From the NCBI GenBank assembly GCA_022827345.1, contig JAJDTB010000050.1:62001-126000 (forward strand): 64,000 nt of DNA, read 5' to 3'. This stretch comes from Gemmatimonadota bacterium. Its GTDB lineage: Bacteria > Gemmatimonadota > Gemmatimonadetes > Longimicrobiales > Gaopeijiaceae. The notes under the pieces are model-generated. The model ran no database searches. It was not told the DNA's origin and saw only the letters and a program-made list of their open reading frames with translations. The translations under genes were made by a program, and so were the position numbers. This document shows positions 50,611 through 60,900 of this stretch, one piece after another. Each line of letters opens with the position of its first letter. The stretch's first letter is position 1.

Positions 50611-52026
50611 ATGCGGATCACTGCCGGAACAGCCGCAGCCACCTCTTTCGCCGCCGCGATCGCCGCGGCCGCGTGCGGTGGCGGGGACAATGAACCCGCC
50701 ACGCCCGTCACCCCGGTCGCACCGACGTTCACGGTGGGGGTCAAACCTGCCAGCAACTCCGTGGAGGTCGGCGACACCGTCCGCTTCACGGCAACGGTCG
50801 CCGACGCCAACGGCCAGACCGTCGCGAATCCGACCATCACCTGGACCGCCTCGTCCACGCAGGCCTGGGCCGGCCCCGACGGCCTCGTTACCGGCGCCGG
50901 GCCGGGCCAGGTCACCATCACCGCCGCGAGCCAGGGCGCCGAAGGCACCGCCTCCCTGACGGTCACCGCATCTCCCGTCACGGCCGCCCTCCTCGGCGTG
51001 CGCCGGCAGCACGGGGTGGTCGGACTGGCAGGGGCGATCGTGACCAGCGAGGGCCTGGTCGATGTCGCCGCGGTGGGCAACCGGGCCCGGGGATCGCCCG
51101 TTCCGGTGACGATCCATGACAAGTGGCACCTGGGGTCGATCACAAAGTCGATGACCTCGACGCTGGCGGCGGTGCTGGTCGAGCAGGGGACGCTTGCCTG
51201 GACGACCACCCTGGAGGAGGCCTTCCCCGACATCGCACCGACCTTCCACGACGACCTGCGCCCCGTCCCCATCGAGCCGATGCTGGCCCACCGCGGCGGC
51301 TTCACCAACGACCTTCGGCAGTTCGCCACCTGGAACGCCATGTTCGGAAGCACCGATCCGCTCCCCGTGCAGCGCCGCGCATTCGTGGCCGAAGTCGCGG
51401 CCACAGCGCCCGAATTTCCGCCGCTCCGGACCTACCACTACTCGAATGTGGGCTACATGATCGCCGGCGCGATGATCGAGTCGGTGGCCGGAGAGGCCTG
51501 GGAAGCGCTCATGCGCACCCGCGTCTTCGCGCCCCTCGGCATGGGCGACAGCGGCTTCGGGGCGCCGGGTGTGGCGGGAACCATGGACCAGCCGCGGGGA
51601 CACTCCGGGCAGGGTGGCGCGCTCACCGCCATCGAACCCAATTCGCCCAACGCCGACAACCCGGCCGGCATCGGCCCCGCGGGCACGGTGCACGCCACCG
51701 TGCAGGACCTGGCCCGCTACGTGGCGATGCACCTCGCCGGCGAGCAGGGGGTGGCGGATCTGCTGCAGCCGGAGACGATTCAGCGGCTGCACACGCCGGC
51801 GGAGGGATTCACCTACGCATCCGGATGGGTGGTGACCAGCCGCGAATGGGCCGGCGGCCGCGCCCTGGCGCACTCCGGCAGCAACCTGCGCTGGTACGCC
51901 GTCGTGTGGATGGCGCCCGGCAGGGACTTCGCCGTGGTGGCCGCCACCAACCAGGGTGGAGACATCGCTTTCGAGGCCACCGACCTGGCTGCATGGCGTC
52001 TGATCCAGCTTTACCTGAATCCTTAG
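50611..52026 (+). CDS. Beta-lactamase-like serine hydrolase lipoprotein with Ig-like domain
   Basis: 471 residues. The N terminus is a lipoprotein signal (FAAAIAAAACGGGDN). Residues about 35-125 form an Ig-like (Big-2) domain with VEVGDTVRFTATVADANGQT and a TWTASS strand. The remainder is a class C beta-lactamase/PBP-like serine hydrolase: Ser176-x-x-Lys179 in LGSITKSM, Tyr277-Ser-Asn279 in YHYSNVGYM, and a third motif LAHSGSN. Substrates of such proteins range from peptides and esters to D-amino-acid amides. A second serine hydrolase lies convergently at 52199. The hairpin repeat at 52041-52152 separates the two 3' ends. Confidence 0.92.
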   Translation: MRITAGTAAATSFAAAIAAAACGGGDNEPATPVTPVAPTFTVGVKPASNSVEVGDTVRFTATVADANGQTVANPTITWTASSTQAWAGPDGLVTGAGPGQVTITAASQGAEGTASLTVTASPVTAALLGVRRQHGVVGLAGAIVTSEGLVDVAAVGNRARGSPVPVTIHDKWHLGSITKSMTSTLAAVLVEQGTLAWTTTLEEAFPDIAPTFHDDLRPVPIEPMLAHRGGFTNDLRQFATWNAMFGSTDPLPVQRRAFVAEVAATAPEFPPLRTYHYSNVGYMIAGAMIESVAGEAWEALMRTRVFAPLGMGDSGFGAPGVAGTMDQPRGHSGQGGALTAIEPNSPNADNPAGIGPAGTVHATVQDLARYVAMHLAGEQGVADLLQPETIQRLHTPAEGFTYASGWVVTSREWAGGRALAHSGSNLRWYAVVWMAPGRDFAVVAATNQGGDIAFEATDLAAWRLIQLYLNP

Positions 52027-52040
52027 CGGCCTGCCGCCCC

Positions 52041-52152
52041 TGGCGGACAAACCCCCTGACACCCTCGTTGTCGGCCAGATTCCTGCTCTTTTGGCGGACA
52101 AACCTCCTCTGCACGTCGTTGTCGGCCAATTTCACCCTTTTTTGGCCGACAA
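52041..52152. repeat. Dispersed 51-nt-period hairpin repeat, copy 3 (two and a half units)
   Basis: Arms are found at 52041-52050 (right half only), 52068-52101 and 52119-52152. Full units have 34 nt and a 51-nt period, as at the other loci: TTGTCGGCCA / TTGGCGGACAA and TTGTCGGCCAA / TTGGCCGACAA. Linkers 52051-52067 and 52102-52118 share only their ends (ACC at the start and TCG at the end) with those of copies 1 and 2. It lies between convergent serine-hydrolase genes. Confidence 0.8.
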
Positions 52153-52198
52153 CGCACCGCCCTTACGCGGCGCAACCTCCTCCCGACCGGCTACCCCT

Positions 52199-53437
52199 CT
52201 ACCCCTCGATCGCGTCCCTCACCACCTGCAGGAACCGCCCCACCGGCCTCGCCCCCCGCGGCGTCTGCGTGAAGGCCAGCACGATCAGCCCGTTCGCCGG
52301 ATCGACGAAGGCGTTGGTGCCGTCGGATCCGCCGTGGGAGAACATCCCGTCCGCCGACACGCTCCATCCGTAGCCGTAATACGACGCCGGCCCGTCCGAG
52401 CCCGGGTTGGTGCGGATCTTCGGCGACGTCATCAGCGCCACCGATTCCTCCGACAGGTAGCGCCGCCCGTCGTACACGCCGCCGTTCAGGAACATCTGGC
52501 AGAAGATCACGTAGTCCTCGGCGGTCGAGATCATGCCGCCCGACGCGCGCACGAACGGCACCTGCGGCGCATCGCCCGGCGTCCACCCCGGCAGCCAGCC
52601 GCCCTCGCCGTCGCGCTCGTAGTAGACGACGGACATGCGGTCGAGCTTGCCGTCCATCTTCTCGTCGACCTCGTGGTGATAGCTGTCGTGCATGCCCAGC
52701 GGCGTGTACAGCTCCCGGTCGAGAAACTCGTCGAGCACCATCCCCGACGCCATCTCGGTCAGGGCGCCCAGGGTGTTGTAGCCGGGATTGTTGTAGCTGT
52801 AGCTGGTGCCTGGCGTGACCTCGGCGCCCACCTCGCCGAAGCGCGCGACCTCGAGCTGCAGGGTGGGCGCGTCAGGGTGCTCGGCGCTCGGCTGCATGTA
52901 CGGCTGCAGGAAGAGCGTGGGGATCCTGAGCCCGCTGGAGTGCGACAGCAGGTGGCCGATGTTGATGAAGCCGGCCCGGTAGTTGTCCCACGACGGGATG
53001 TGCTCCCGCACCAGGTCGTCGTACGCCAGCTTGCCGTCCTCCACGAGCATCGCGATCCCCGTCGCCACCACGGGCTTCGTGTTCGAGGCCATGCGGAACA
53101 GCGTGTTCGGCTCCATCGGGATGTCCCGCGCCCTGTCGCGCCACCCCAGCGCCTCGTGGAGCACGATCTTGCCGTCCTTCGCGACCAGCAGCACCGCGCC
53201 GACCACCTCGCCGCTTGCGATCGCCTCCTCGTAGAGCGCCACGCCGCCGGCGAGCACCCCCGCCGACATCCCCGCTTCGGCCGGTGTGCCGCGCGTCACG
53301 ACGACGTCCTGGGCAGCCGCCGGCCCAGCCGCCAACACGCCCCCGGTTACGGCCCACATGCAGGCAAGTGCCAACACAACGTGCATGCACCGCCGCCGCG
53401 CCCGCATCGCGCGCCCCGTCTCTGTCACTTTTCTCAT
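52199..53437 (-). CDS. Secreted beta-lactamase-like serine hydrolase
   Basis: 412 residues from ATG 53437, overlapping the DUF2891 stop (ATGA). Signal peptide about residues 16-43 (HVVLALACMWAVTGGVLAAG, cleaved near AAAQD). Class C beta-lactamase-like motifs: Ser118-x-x-Lys121 in RMASNTKPVV, Tyr-Asn-Asn in YSYNNPGYN, and FSHGGSDGTNAFV as the third motif. The family includes esterases and D-aminopeptidases. It is cotranscribed with the DUF2891 lipoprotein gene upstream and converges with another serine hydrolase. No lipobox is seen, so a soluble periplasmic protein is likely. Confidence 0.92.
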   Translation of the reverse strand: MRKVTETGRAMRARRRCMHVVLALACMWAVTGGVLAAGPAAAQDVVVTRGTPAEAGMSAGVLAGGVALYEEAIASGEVVGAVLLVAKDGKIVLHEALGWRDRARDIPMEPNTLFRMASNTKPVVATGIAMLVEDGKLAYDDLVREHIPSWDNYRAGFINIGHLLSHSSGLRIPTLFLQPYMQPSAEHPDAPTLQLEVARFGEVGAEVTPGTSYSYNNPGYNTLGALTEMASGMVLDEFLDRELYTPLGMHDSYHHEVDEKMDGKLDRMSVVYYERDGEGGWLPGWTPGDAPQVPFVRASGGMISTAEDYVIFCQMFLNGGVYDGRRYLSEESVALMTSPKIRTNPGSDGPASYYGYGWSVSADGMFSHGGSDGTNAFVDPANGLIVLAFTQTPRGARPVGRFLQVVRDAIEG

Positions 53438-54690
53438 CAGCTGCTCCCTTTCGTTGCCTGCACCAGGTACTTGACCGCAAACGACCCGATCCAGTGCGAT
53501 CCGGCGTAGTCTGCATCGAACATCGTCTCGAACCCCGCCCGCGCGTGGGCGCCCGCAAGGTCGCGCAGACCGGCGGCCCGGGGATCGTCCGGCGGCAGGG
53601 CGCCCGCGATCCGCAACATGGCGTCGGCCCGCGTGAATGCAAGTCCGATCAGATGCGACCGCGCACCCAGGACGGCCCGCAGCGAGTCGTCGGTGATCAC
53701 CGCACCCCCCTCCGAAGGCGGATCCTCGCTGGAGCCGGCAGGCGCAGGATCGCGGAGCGTCGCGAATTCGTCCGATTCCAGTGGGGGAAGGAAGGCGTCC
53801 AGCCATTCGACGTAGGCACCCTGCTCCATCACCATCCCCATCAGCGCCGCTTCTTCCAGACACGGCGACACGAAATCCGAACGGCCGGGTTCATACGCCG
53901 CCGGACACTGCCGATCGCCACCAAAGAAGCGGACAGCGGCGTCCCTGAGCGCCATCTCCAGCTCGGGCCGGCCGCCCATCGCCAACGCCTGAAGGCTCGT
54001 CGCGATCGCGAACGCGGTGTTGGGGTGGACGCCGGTCCGCACCGGCCCCTCGAGCTCGGCCAGATAGGCCGCCAGACGATCGCTCACCAGATCCGTGACC
54101 GGGTCGAGGCGCGCGGCCCAGACCGCTGCATCGGCATCGTCCCACGACGCGAACTCCCCCTGCAGGAGCAGCAGCCATGCCCAGCCATAGGGGCGCTCGA
54201 AGGAGGGATTGTCGGTCAGGTACTGCAGTTCGCCCGCCATCGCGTCCTCGGAGAGGTGGTCCCTGAGCTTTTCGCGGATCAGCGGCGCGACCGCGAGTCC
54301 CGGCACCTCCTTGACCAGGCGCACCATCGCCCAGGTCGAGTTGACCGCCGAGTGCCAGTCCCAGCAGCCGTAGAAGGCGCGCTGCTGCTCGAAGCCGCGG
54401 CGCCTCGTGTACGCCACGTCATCAATGTACCCGGCGCGGTCGGGACGGAGGGCGTGCGGGCGGTCGATGCACGAGAGCGGCATCGCGGACAGGGACAGGG
54501 CCGTTTCGAGATCGAGGGAACCGTAGGGCGAAATCTCCGCGGATGCGGCTTCCGGCTCGGCGGCGGTCGCGGCCGGCTCATCCATTCGCTCGTTGCCGTC
54601 ATCGCCAGACGGGTCCGCCGTGCAGCCGACGGCCGTGACGAGCGCGCAAATCCATATGCGGCGCCCATGTCCGGCACCAGGCGGATTCAT
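53437..54690 (-). CDS. DUF2891 lipoprotein
   Basis: 417 residues from ATG 54690; the frame is open to 54783 but this start gives a lipoprotein signal with RIWICALVTAVGC as its lipobox region. The DUF2891 domain shows YGCWDWHSAVNSTWAMVRLV near residue 120, NPSFERPYGWAWLLLLQGEF in the middle and HWIGSFAVKYLVQATK at the end. The fold is all-helical and resembles polysaccharide-lyase toroids, but no activity is assigned. It is translationally coupled to the serine-hydrolase gene. It is divergent from the PKS gene across the 288-bp gap 54691-54978, where I see no further gene. Confidence 0.88.
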   Translation of the reverse strand: MNPPGAGHGRRIWICALVTAVGCTADPSGDDGNERMDEPAATAAEPEAASAEISPYGSLDLETALSLSAMPLSCIDRPHALRPDRAGYIDDVAYTRRRGFEQQRAFYGCWDWHSAVNSTWAMVRLVKEVPGLAVAPLIREKLRDHLSEDAMAGELQYLTDNPSFERPYGWAWLLLLQGEFASWDDADAAVWAARLDPVTDLVSDRLAAYLAELEGPVRTGVHPNTAFAIATSLQALAMGGRPELEMALRDAAVRFFGGDRQCPAAYEPGRSDFVSPCLEEAALMGMVMEQGAYVEWLDAFLPPLESDEFATLRDPAPAGSSEDPPSEGGAVITDDSLRAVLGARSHLIGLAFTRADAMLRIAGALPPDDPRAAGLRDLAGAHARAGFETMFDADYAGSHWIGSFAVKYLVQATKGSS

Positions 54691-54978
54691 ATCGGTTGAT
54701 CGGCGCCACGCGGGCGCGTATCGTTGAAGTGACGAGATTTGACGAGCCATTTGGACGGTAGGTCGCACGGGGTTGTTGCCCAACGTGACGGGATCCCGGG
54801 TACTCGGTCAAGGATCGGAGGACGGGGATTCCGTCCACGGTGGTGGCCGGCAGGGTTGTTGGCTCGCCCGATATTAGGAATGACGATTGTAATTGCCGGA
54901 AGGCATGATTGAACCGGGTATGTCGGTCGCGTCCCGACTCCGGAGGCCGGTGCCATACCCCAATTTGGAGTGCCACGA

Positions 54979-57900
54979 ATGAGTTTGGAAGCGGCAAAAC
55001 GGGCTGTGCCCGTGGCAATTGTCGGCTACGCGTACCGCATGCCCGGCGGCATTGTCACCGACGATGACTTCTGGCGCCTGCTGAGCCGGCGCGACATCGT
55101 CCGCGAGCCCATCACCGACCGGTACGGCAGGGGCTACCAGCCGATCGGCGGATTCTCCGGCCCGGGCCGCTTCGGGAGCGCCTACGAGGGGCTGATCCGG
55201 GACGAAGGGGAGCAGCGAATGGACCCCGGCCTCTTCGGGGTGTCCCGCCACGAAGTGACCTACATGGATCCCCAGATCCGCATGCTGCTGGGATGCGCCT
55301 GGGAATGCTGTGAGCGGGCGGGCTGGGATCTGCACGCGCTGCGCAACAGTCCCACGGGCGTTTTCATCGGATCGCAGGTCGCGTCGACGGCCAACTGGCG
55401 CGCGATGTACGGAACCAACGAGTTCTCGATCCTGAGCATCGACGCATCGATGCTGGCCAATCGCATTTCCTACCATCTCAACCTGATGGGGCCGTCGGTT
55501 GCGTGTGCAACGGCCTGCTCCGCTTCGCTCACCGCCCTGCACACGGCAGTGAACGCGATTGTACAGGGTGACTGCGATCAGGCACTGGTGGGAGCCGCGA
55601 CCTACCTGGGTTCGGCCCGGTGCAGCACCTCGTTCAACGCCCTCGGCGTCATCAGTCCGGACGGCCGTTGTCATTCCTTCGATGCCGACGCCAACGGCTA
55701 CATGCGCTCCGAGGGATCCTTCGTCTTCGCCATCAAGCCGTTGGAAGCGGCCGAACGGGACGGAGACCACATCCATGCGGTGATTGAAGCCACCGCGGTA
55801 AACACCGCCGGGACCGCCGACGACAGCGGCGGACTCGCGCAGGGGCGCTACATCACGGCGCCGACACGCCATTCACAGGTCGAACTGATGCGTGCCGCCC
55901 GTGAGCGGGCGGGGCTGGGGCCGGAGGACTTCGACTACATCGAGGCGCACGCCACCGGCACGGTGGTGGGCGACCGCATCGAGGGGAACGCCATCGCCGA
56001 GGCTTTCGGCGGCGTCGAACGGGATGTGCCGCTGCGCGTGGCCTCCGTGAAGAGCAACGTGGGGCACCTGGAAGCGGCCGCCTTCGGCTGCGCGCTTCTC
56101 AAGGTCGTCGTGATGATGCAGAGACGTACCTTCGCCCCGATCTCGAGGAATTTCCTCGCCCCCAATCTGGAGATCGACTTCGACAGCTGCCCGATGCAGG
56201 TGCAGACTGTCTGCGAGCCGTTTCCGGACCGCCCCGTCGTGGTAGGGATCAACTCCTTCGGCTTCGGGGGCGCCAACGGACATTGCGTGGTGCGCGAGTA
56301 CCGTCCGGAGCAACCCAGGGTCTGGTCCCTGCCGCCGGCACCGGACGCCGGATTCATGATTCCCCTGTCCGGGCGTACGGGCAACGCTCTGACGGAGAGC
56401 GCACGGCACCTGCGCCGGGCCCTGGATCTGCCGGACTTCGATCTGTACACGCTGGCCGGGAATCTCGGCCGTCGTCGCACGCATTTTCCGACCCGCACCG
56501 CCTTTGCCGTGCGTGACCGCGAAGAGCTGGCCCAGGCGCTGGATACCTTCGTGGAAGACCCCTCCCCCGTCTCGACCGCGGACGAGGGCGAGTGCCGGGT
56601 GGCGATGGTGTTCTCCGGACAGGGCACACAGTGGGCCGGGTGCGGACAGGCTCTCTACGACGCCGATCCCGTCTTCAGCCGTGTTGTGGACGCTGTGGAG
56701 GAGGAGTGGAGACGGCATTCCGACGTTTCCTTGCGCGCGGCGTGCTTCACGGCGAGCCAGGAAGAGCTCGATGAGGTGCAGCTGGCCCAGCCGGCGATTT
56801 TCATGATTCAGTGTGCCCTGGTCGAGCTGCTGGCGACCTGGGGCGTTCATCCCGATTGCGTCGTGGGCCACAGTTCCGGCGAGGTCGCTGCAGCGTACGC
56901 GAGCGGGGCTCTCTCTCTAGCCGACGCGACGCATCTGGTCTACCACCGCGCCACGCTGCAACAGCGGGTGGCCGGTTCGGGACGCTTGCTGGCGATCGGT
57001 CTGGACCGGCCGGGAGTGGAAGACCTGCTGGCGGAACTCAGCATTTCATTCCGCTCCGGCAACCACCGCAGGGCGCAGGTCGAGATCGCGTGCGAAAACT
57101 CGCCGGCCAACACCGTCATCTGCGGTACGGAAGCCGAGCTCGGGCCGGTGATGGCGGAACTCGACCGCCGCGCCCTGCAGAACAGACTGATTCCCGGGAA
57201 CATCGCCTTCCATTCCACGGCAATGGACCCGCTCCACGATGACGCCGCCGAAGCCCTGGCGTTCCTGAACGGCCGCGCCTTCGATGCCGATGTGCCCATG
57301 GTGTCCTCGGTCACCGGTGAAGTTGTCGAGCGTCTCGACAACGCCTACTGGTGGTCGAACATCCGGGAGCCGGTCCGTTTCGCTGCCGCGATGGAGACGA
57401 TCAGGCGGGACTACCGCCCGCATGTGCTTCTGGAAATCGCTCCGCACAGCGCGCTTCAACCTCTGATCCGGCAGTGCCTGGAAGTCGGCGCACCGGCGGC
57501 GGCGAGCATCCCGACTCTCATGAAGGATGAGGATGTGTGCCTCGGCTTCCAGGAAGCCCTGGGCGCACTCTACAGAGCCGGCGCCATCCTCGATTTCGAG
57601 TCGCAATACCCGCGGCCGGAGCCCGTTACCCATCTCCTGCCCGGCCATCCGAAGGATGAGATAGCAGCCAGCGACGACCTGTGCGACGACGAGATGTTCG
57701 TCCACCGGGGCGAGTATTCGCACGGTCCGATGGTTGGCCACCGGGTCCCTTGCGATCACATCCTCTACGAGGCGCGGCTCTCGGCGCGGGACTTCCCGTG
57801 GCTCACCGACCACCGGGTGCATCGGGCGCCGATCATCCCGGCCGCCGGCTACATCGAGTTGATTCTGCAGGCGTTTTCGGGGGATCCCGTCAACATCGAG

Positions 57901-60900
57901 GAGATCGAGTTTCTCCAGCACACGCCCGTCGGCAAGACGCCGGTAAGGCTGCAGACGGCGCTGTTCCCGGTTCCCAACGCGGCGGGCCAGTTCACCTTCA
58001 CCATCTCGTCGCGGTCTTTCGAGGACGACGATGCGGGCACGCTGCACTGCAGGGGCCGGGTACGCCGGGTGGATCCCGACCACCCGGTAGGTGCCTTCGC
58101 GACCCTGGACGAGGTGTTGGCTTCGGACTTCGATCCCGAGCCCCTGGGCACCGGGGACGAGTTCTACGAGCAGATCGAAGCGGTCGTGGGGGACGACTTC
58201 GAGTTCGGTCCCGAGTTCCGCAGCGTCAGGCGGATCGACATGGATCGCGACTCGACGGACATGCTGCTGGACATCGAGGTCGACGAACGGCTGTGGGTCA
58301 CCGCGCAGGAGGAGGGGTATGTGATGTACCCGCCGTTGACGGACGGCGGACTCCAGATCTTCCTCCGCTACCTGATGCGCCTGCCCGACTTCTTCTCGAT
58401 GCCGCAGCGGGCCTGCGACGTGACCTTCCTCCGTCCCCCCACGGGGCCGCGGATCGCCTGCCACCTGGTGGACACGGGCGAGTGGTACGATGTGGATGAA
58501 CGGGGGCAGTACACCAAGCCGCTTGGCGAGCTGTACATCGGCCGGCTCAGCTTCTACGACCGCACCACGGGACACCTGATCGCGCACATCGGCGAGTATC
58601 ACTCGTTCAACAGCAACCCCCGCTGGAGCGACGTCCCGGACAGCAAGCACCGTATCGAATGGCAGCCCAGGTTCGTGCCCCCGGCACCGCCCATCGGCGA
58701 CGCGATCCGGGACGGAGAGGTCGATCCCGCCGCACTGATCGCGGCGCTCGAGCAGGGCGGGATCGGTCATCGGTATGCATGTCGCGTGATCGAGGTCGCT
58801 GGCGGGCGGAAGCCCGATCAGGCGATACTAAATAAATGTGTTAAGTATCTGTCGGGTTCGGACGCCCAGTCCGAGCTATGGATCCTCGGCAGGGACGAGG
58901 ACTGCACGCGGGCCCACTACGAGGCCTTCAACCATCGAGAGGCAGCGCTTCGCTTCGCCCAGCTCGATCCGATGTCGGAGCAGGCACGGGATCTGGACAT
59001 GAGTTCCGGTCTGCTGCGGCCGGCCGCTGCCGAAGTCCTCTTCCTGCATTCCGAAGCGGCGGCCTATGGACCGGACCAGTGGGCCCTCCTGCATCGGATG
59101 ATCGTCCCGGGCGGGCTCGCGCTGGTCTGCCACGACGACGGCGATTCCGTTGAGCCTGCCGAGGGCTGGGCCCGCGTTCATGCCGGGACCCGTACGACGC
59201 TGCTCCAGGCGCCGCGGAGCTACGCCGAGCCGTGTGCTGCGCCGGACGAGACCGAAGGCGCAGGTCCGCGCTGGGTGATCGGCGAGCCGGAGAGCCGGGC
59301 TTCGGACTGGGTGACGATGCTCGACTCGCCCCAGGTGCACCAGATTCCCTGGGAAAGCTACGAGAGCGGCGACTTCGCGTCGCTGGACGAATGGCCCTGG
59401 GCGGCCGACCTGGGGGCGATCGACCTCTTCATCGGGCCGGATTCCACGGATCCCACCGGGGAACGGGCAGTGTGGCAGCTCGTGGGGCTGCTTCAGGCCC
59501 TCGCCCCGTTCCGCCTGGAGAACGCGACCCGGAATTGCCGAATCACCGTGGTGACGCACGGGGCGGTTTGCGATGTGGACGATCCACGCGGAAGCGCGCT
59601 ATGGGGGGCCGTGCGCAGTATCGCCCTGGAACTCCTCGCCGAGGACACCGGAATCGGTTTCCAGCTGGTGGATCTGGGGGCGAAAGGCGATCTGGACGCT
59701 TTGGCCCTCCTCGACCGGCTCAACCTGCGGGAACGCGAGTTGGCGGTGCGGGAGGGACGGCTCTGGGCCCCACGGGTGATCAGCGTGCGAGAACGCTCCC
59801 CGCTTGTACCCTCGGGCGAAGATCCGCCCTATCGGCTCCGACTGGACAACCCGGGCCAGGTCAGCGGGCTGCAGATGACGACCTGTGCACTGCCGCGATT
59901 GGGACCGGACGACGTGGAGATCGAAGTCGCTGCCGCCGCGCTGAACTTTCGCGATGTCATGGTCACCCTTGGACTCCTGCCGGCGATGGCCTACGAGCGC
60001 TCGGCGCTCGGGCGGGAGGTGGGGATCGAGGGGAGCGGAGTTGTCCGGCGCGTGGGCGATGGCGTGAAACGCCTGGAGGTCGGCGACGAGGTGGCGGTCA
60101 CCGTGGGCGGCTGCATCGGCAACCGCGTCGTGGTCAATGAGCACCTCGCCTTCCTGAAGCCGCCCCGGATCAGCATGGAGGAAGCCGCGTCGTCGCTGTC
60201 CGTCTACGTGACCGCCTACTACTCGCTGATCCATCTGGCCCGCCTGAGGGAGGGACAGCGTGTCCTCATCCACTCGGCGATGGGCGGCGTGGGGCAGGCC
60301 GCCATCGCCCTCGCGAAGCATGTGGGCGCCGAGATCTACACCACCGCGGGCAACGCGAGCAAGCGGCATCGGCTGTTGGAGATGGGTGCGCAAGGTGCCT
60401 TCGATTCCCACAGCCACAAGTGGTACGATGATCTGATGGAGGCCACCGACGGCGAAGGTGTCGACGTCGTGCTGAACTCCCTCGCCGGCCACCGCATCGC
60501 GCTCTGCCTCAAGGCCCTGCGCCCCTCCGGCTGGCACTGCGAGATCGGCAAGGTCGACATCTATACCGACAACTCGCTGAGCCTGCGCGTGTTCCGCAAG
60601 AATCTCCGCTTCGCGGCGATCGATGTCGACCGGCTCATGCTGGACGATCCGGTGCTTTCGCACATCCTTTCCCAGGCCTGCCTGGACCTCATGGCGGAGG
60701 GTGCGGTGCCGCCGCCCGCGCTCACGGCATTTCCGTATCGAGACCATGCAAAGGCGCTTCGGCTGATGACGACCGGCCGGCACCAGGGCAAACTCGTCCT
60801 CACCGCGCCGCCGGCCGGGACGGATCGCGGTTTCGGGATCGCCGATGCGCGGCCCTTCCTCGATCCCGACGCCACATACCTGGTGACCGGCGGTCTGGGC

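Noticed and set aside
52041..52152. CRISPR array suggested by the regular 51-nt spacing
   Set aside because: Units are hairpins with variable loops and partly conserved linkers, only two to two and a half per locus, with no cas genes; the conserved and variable parts are the wrong way round for repeat and spacer.
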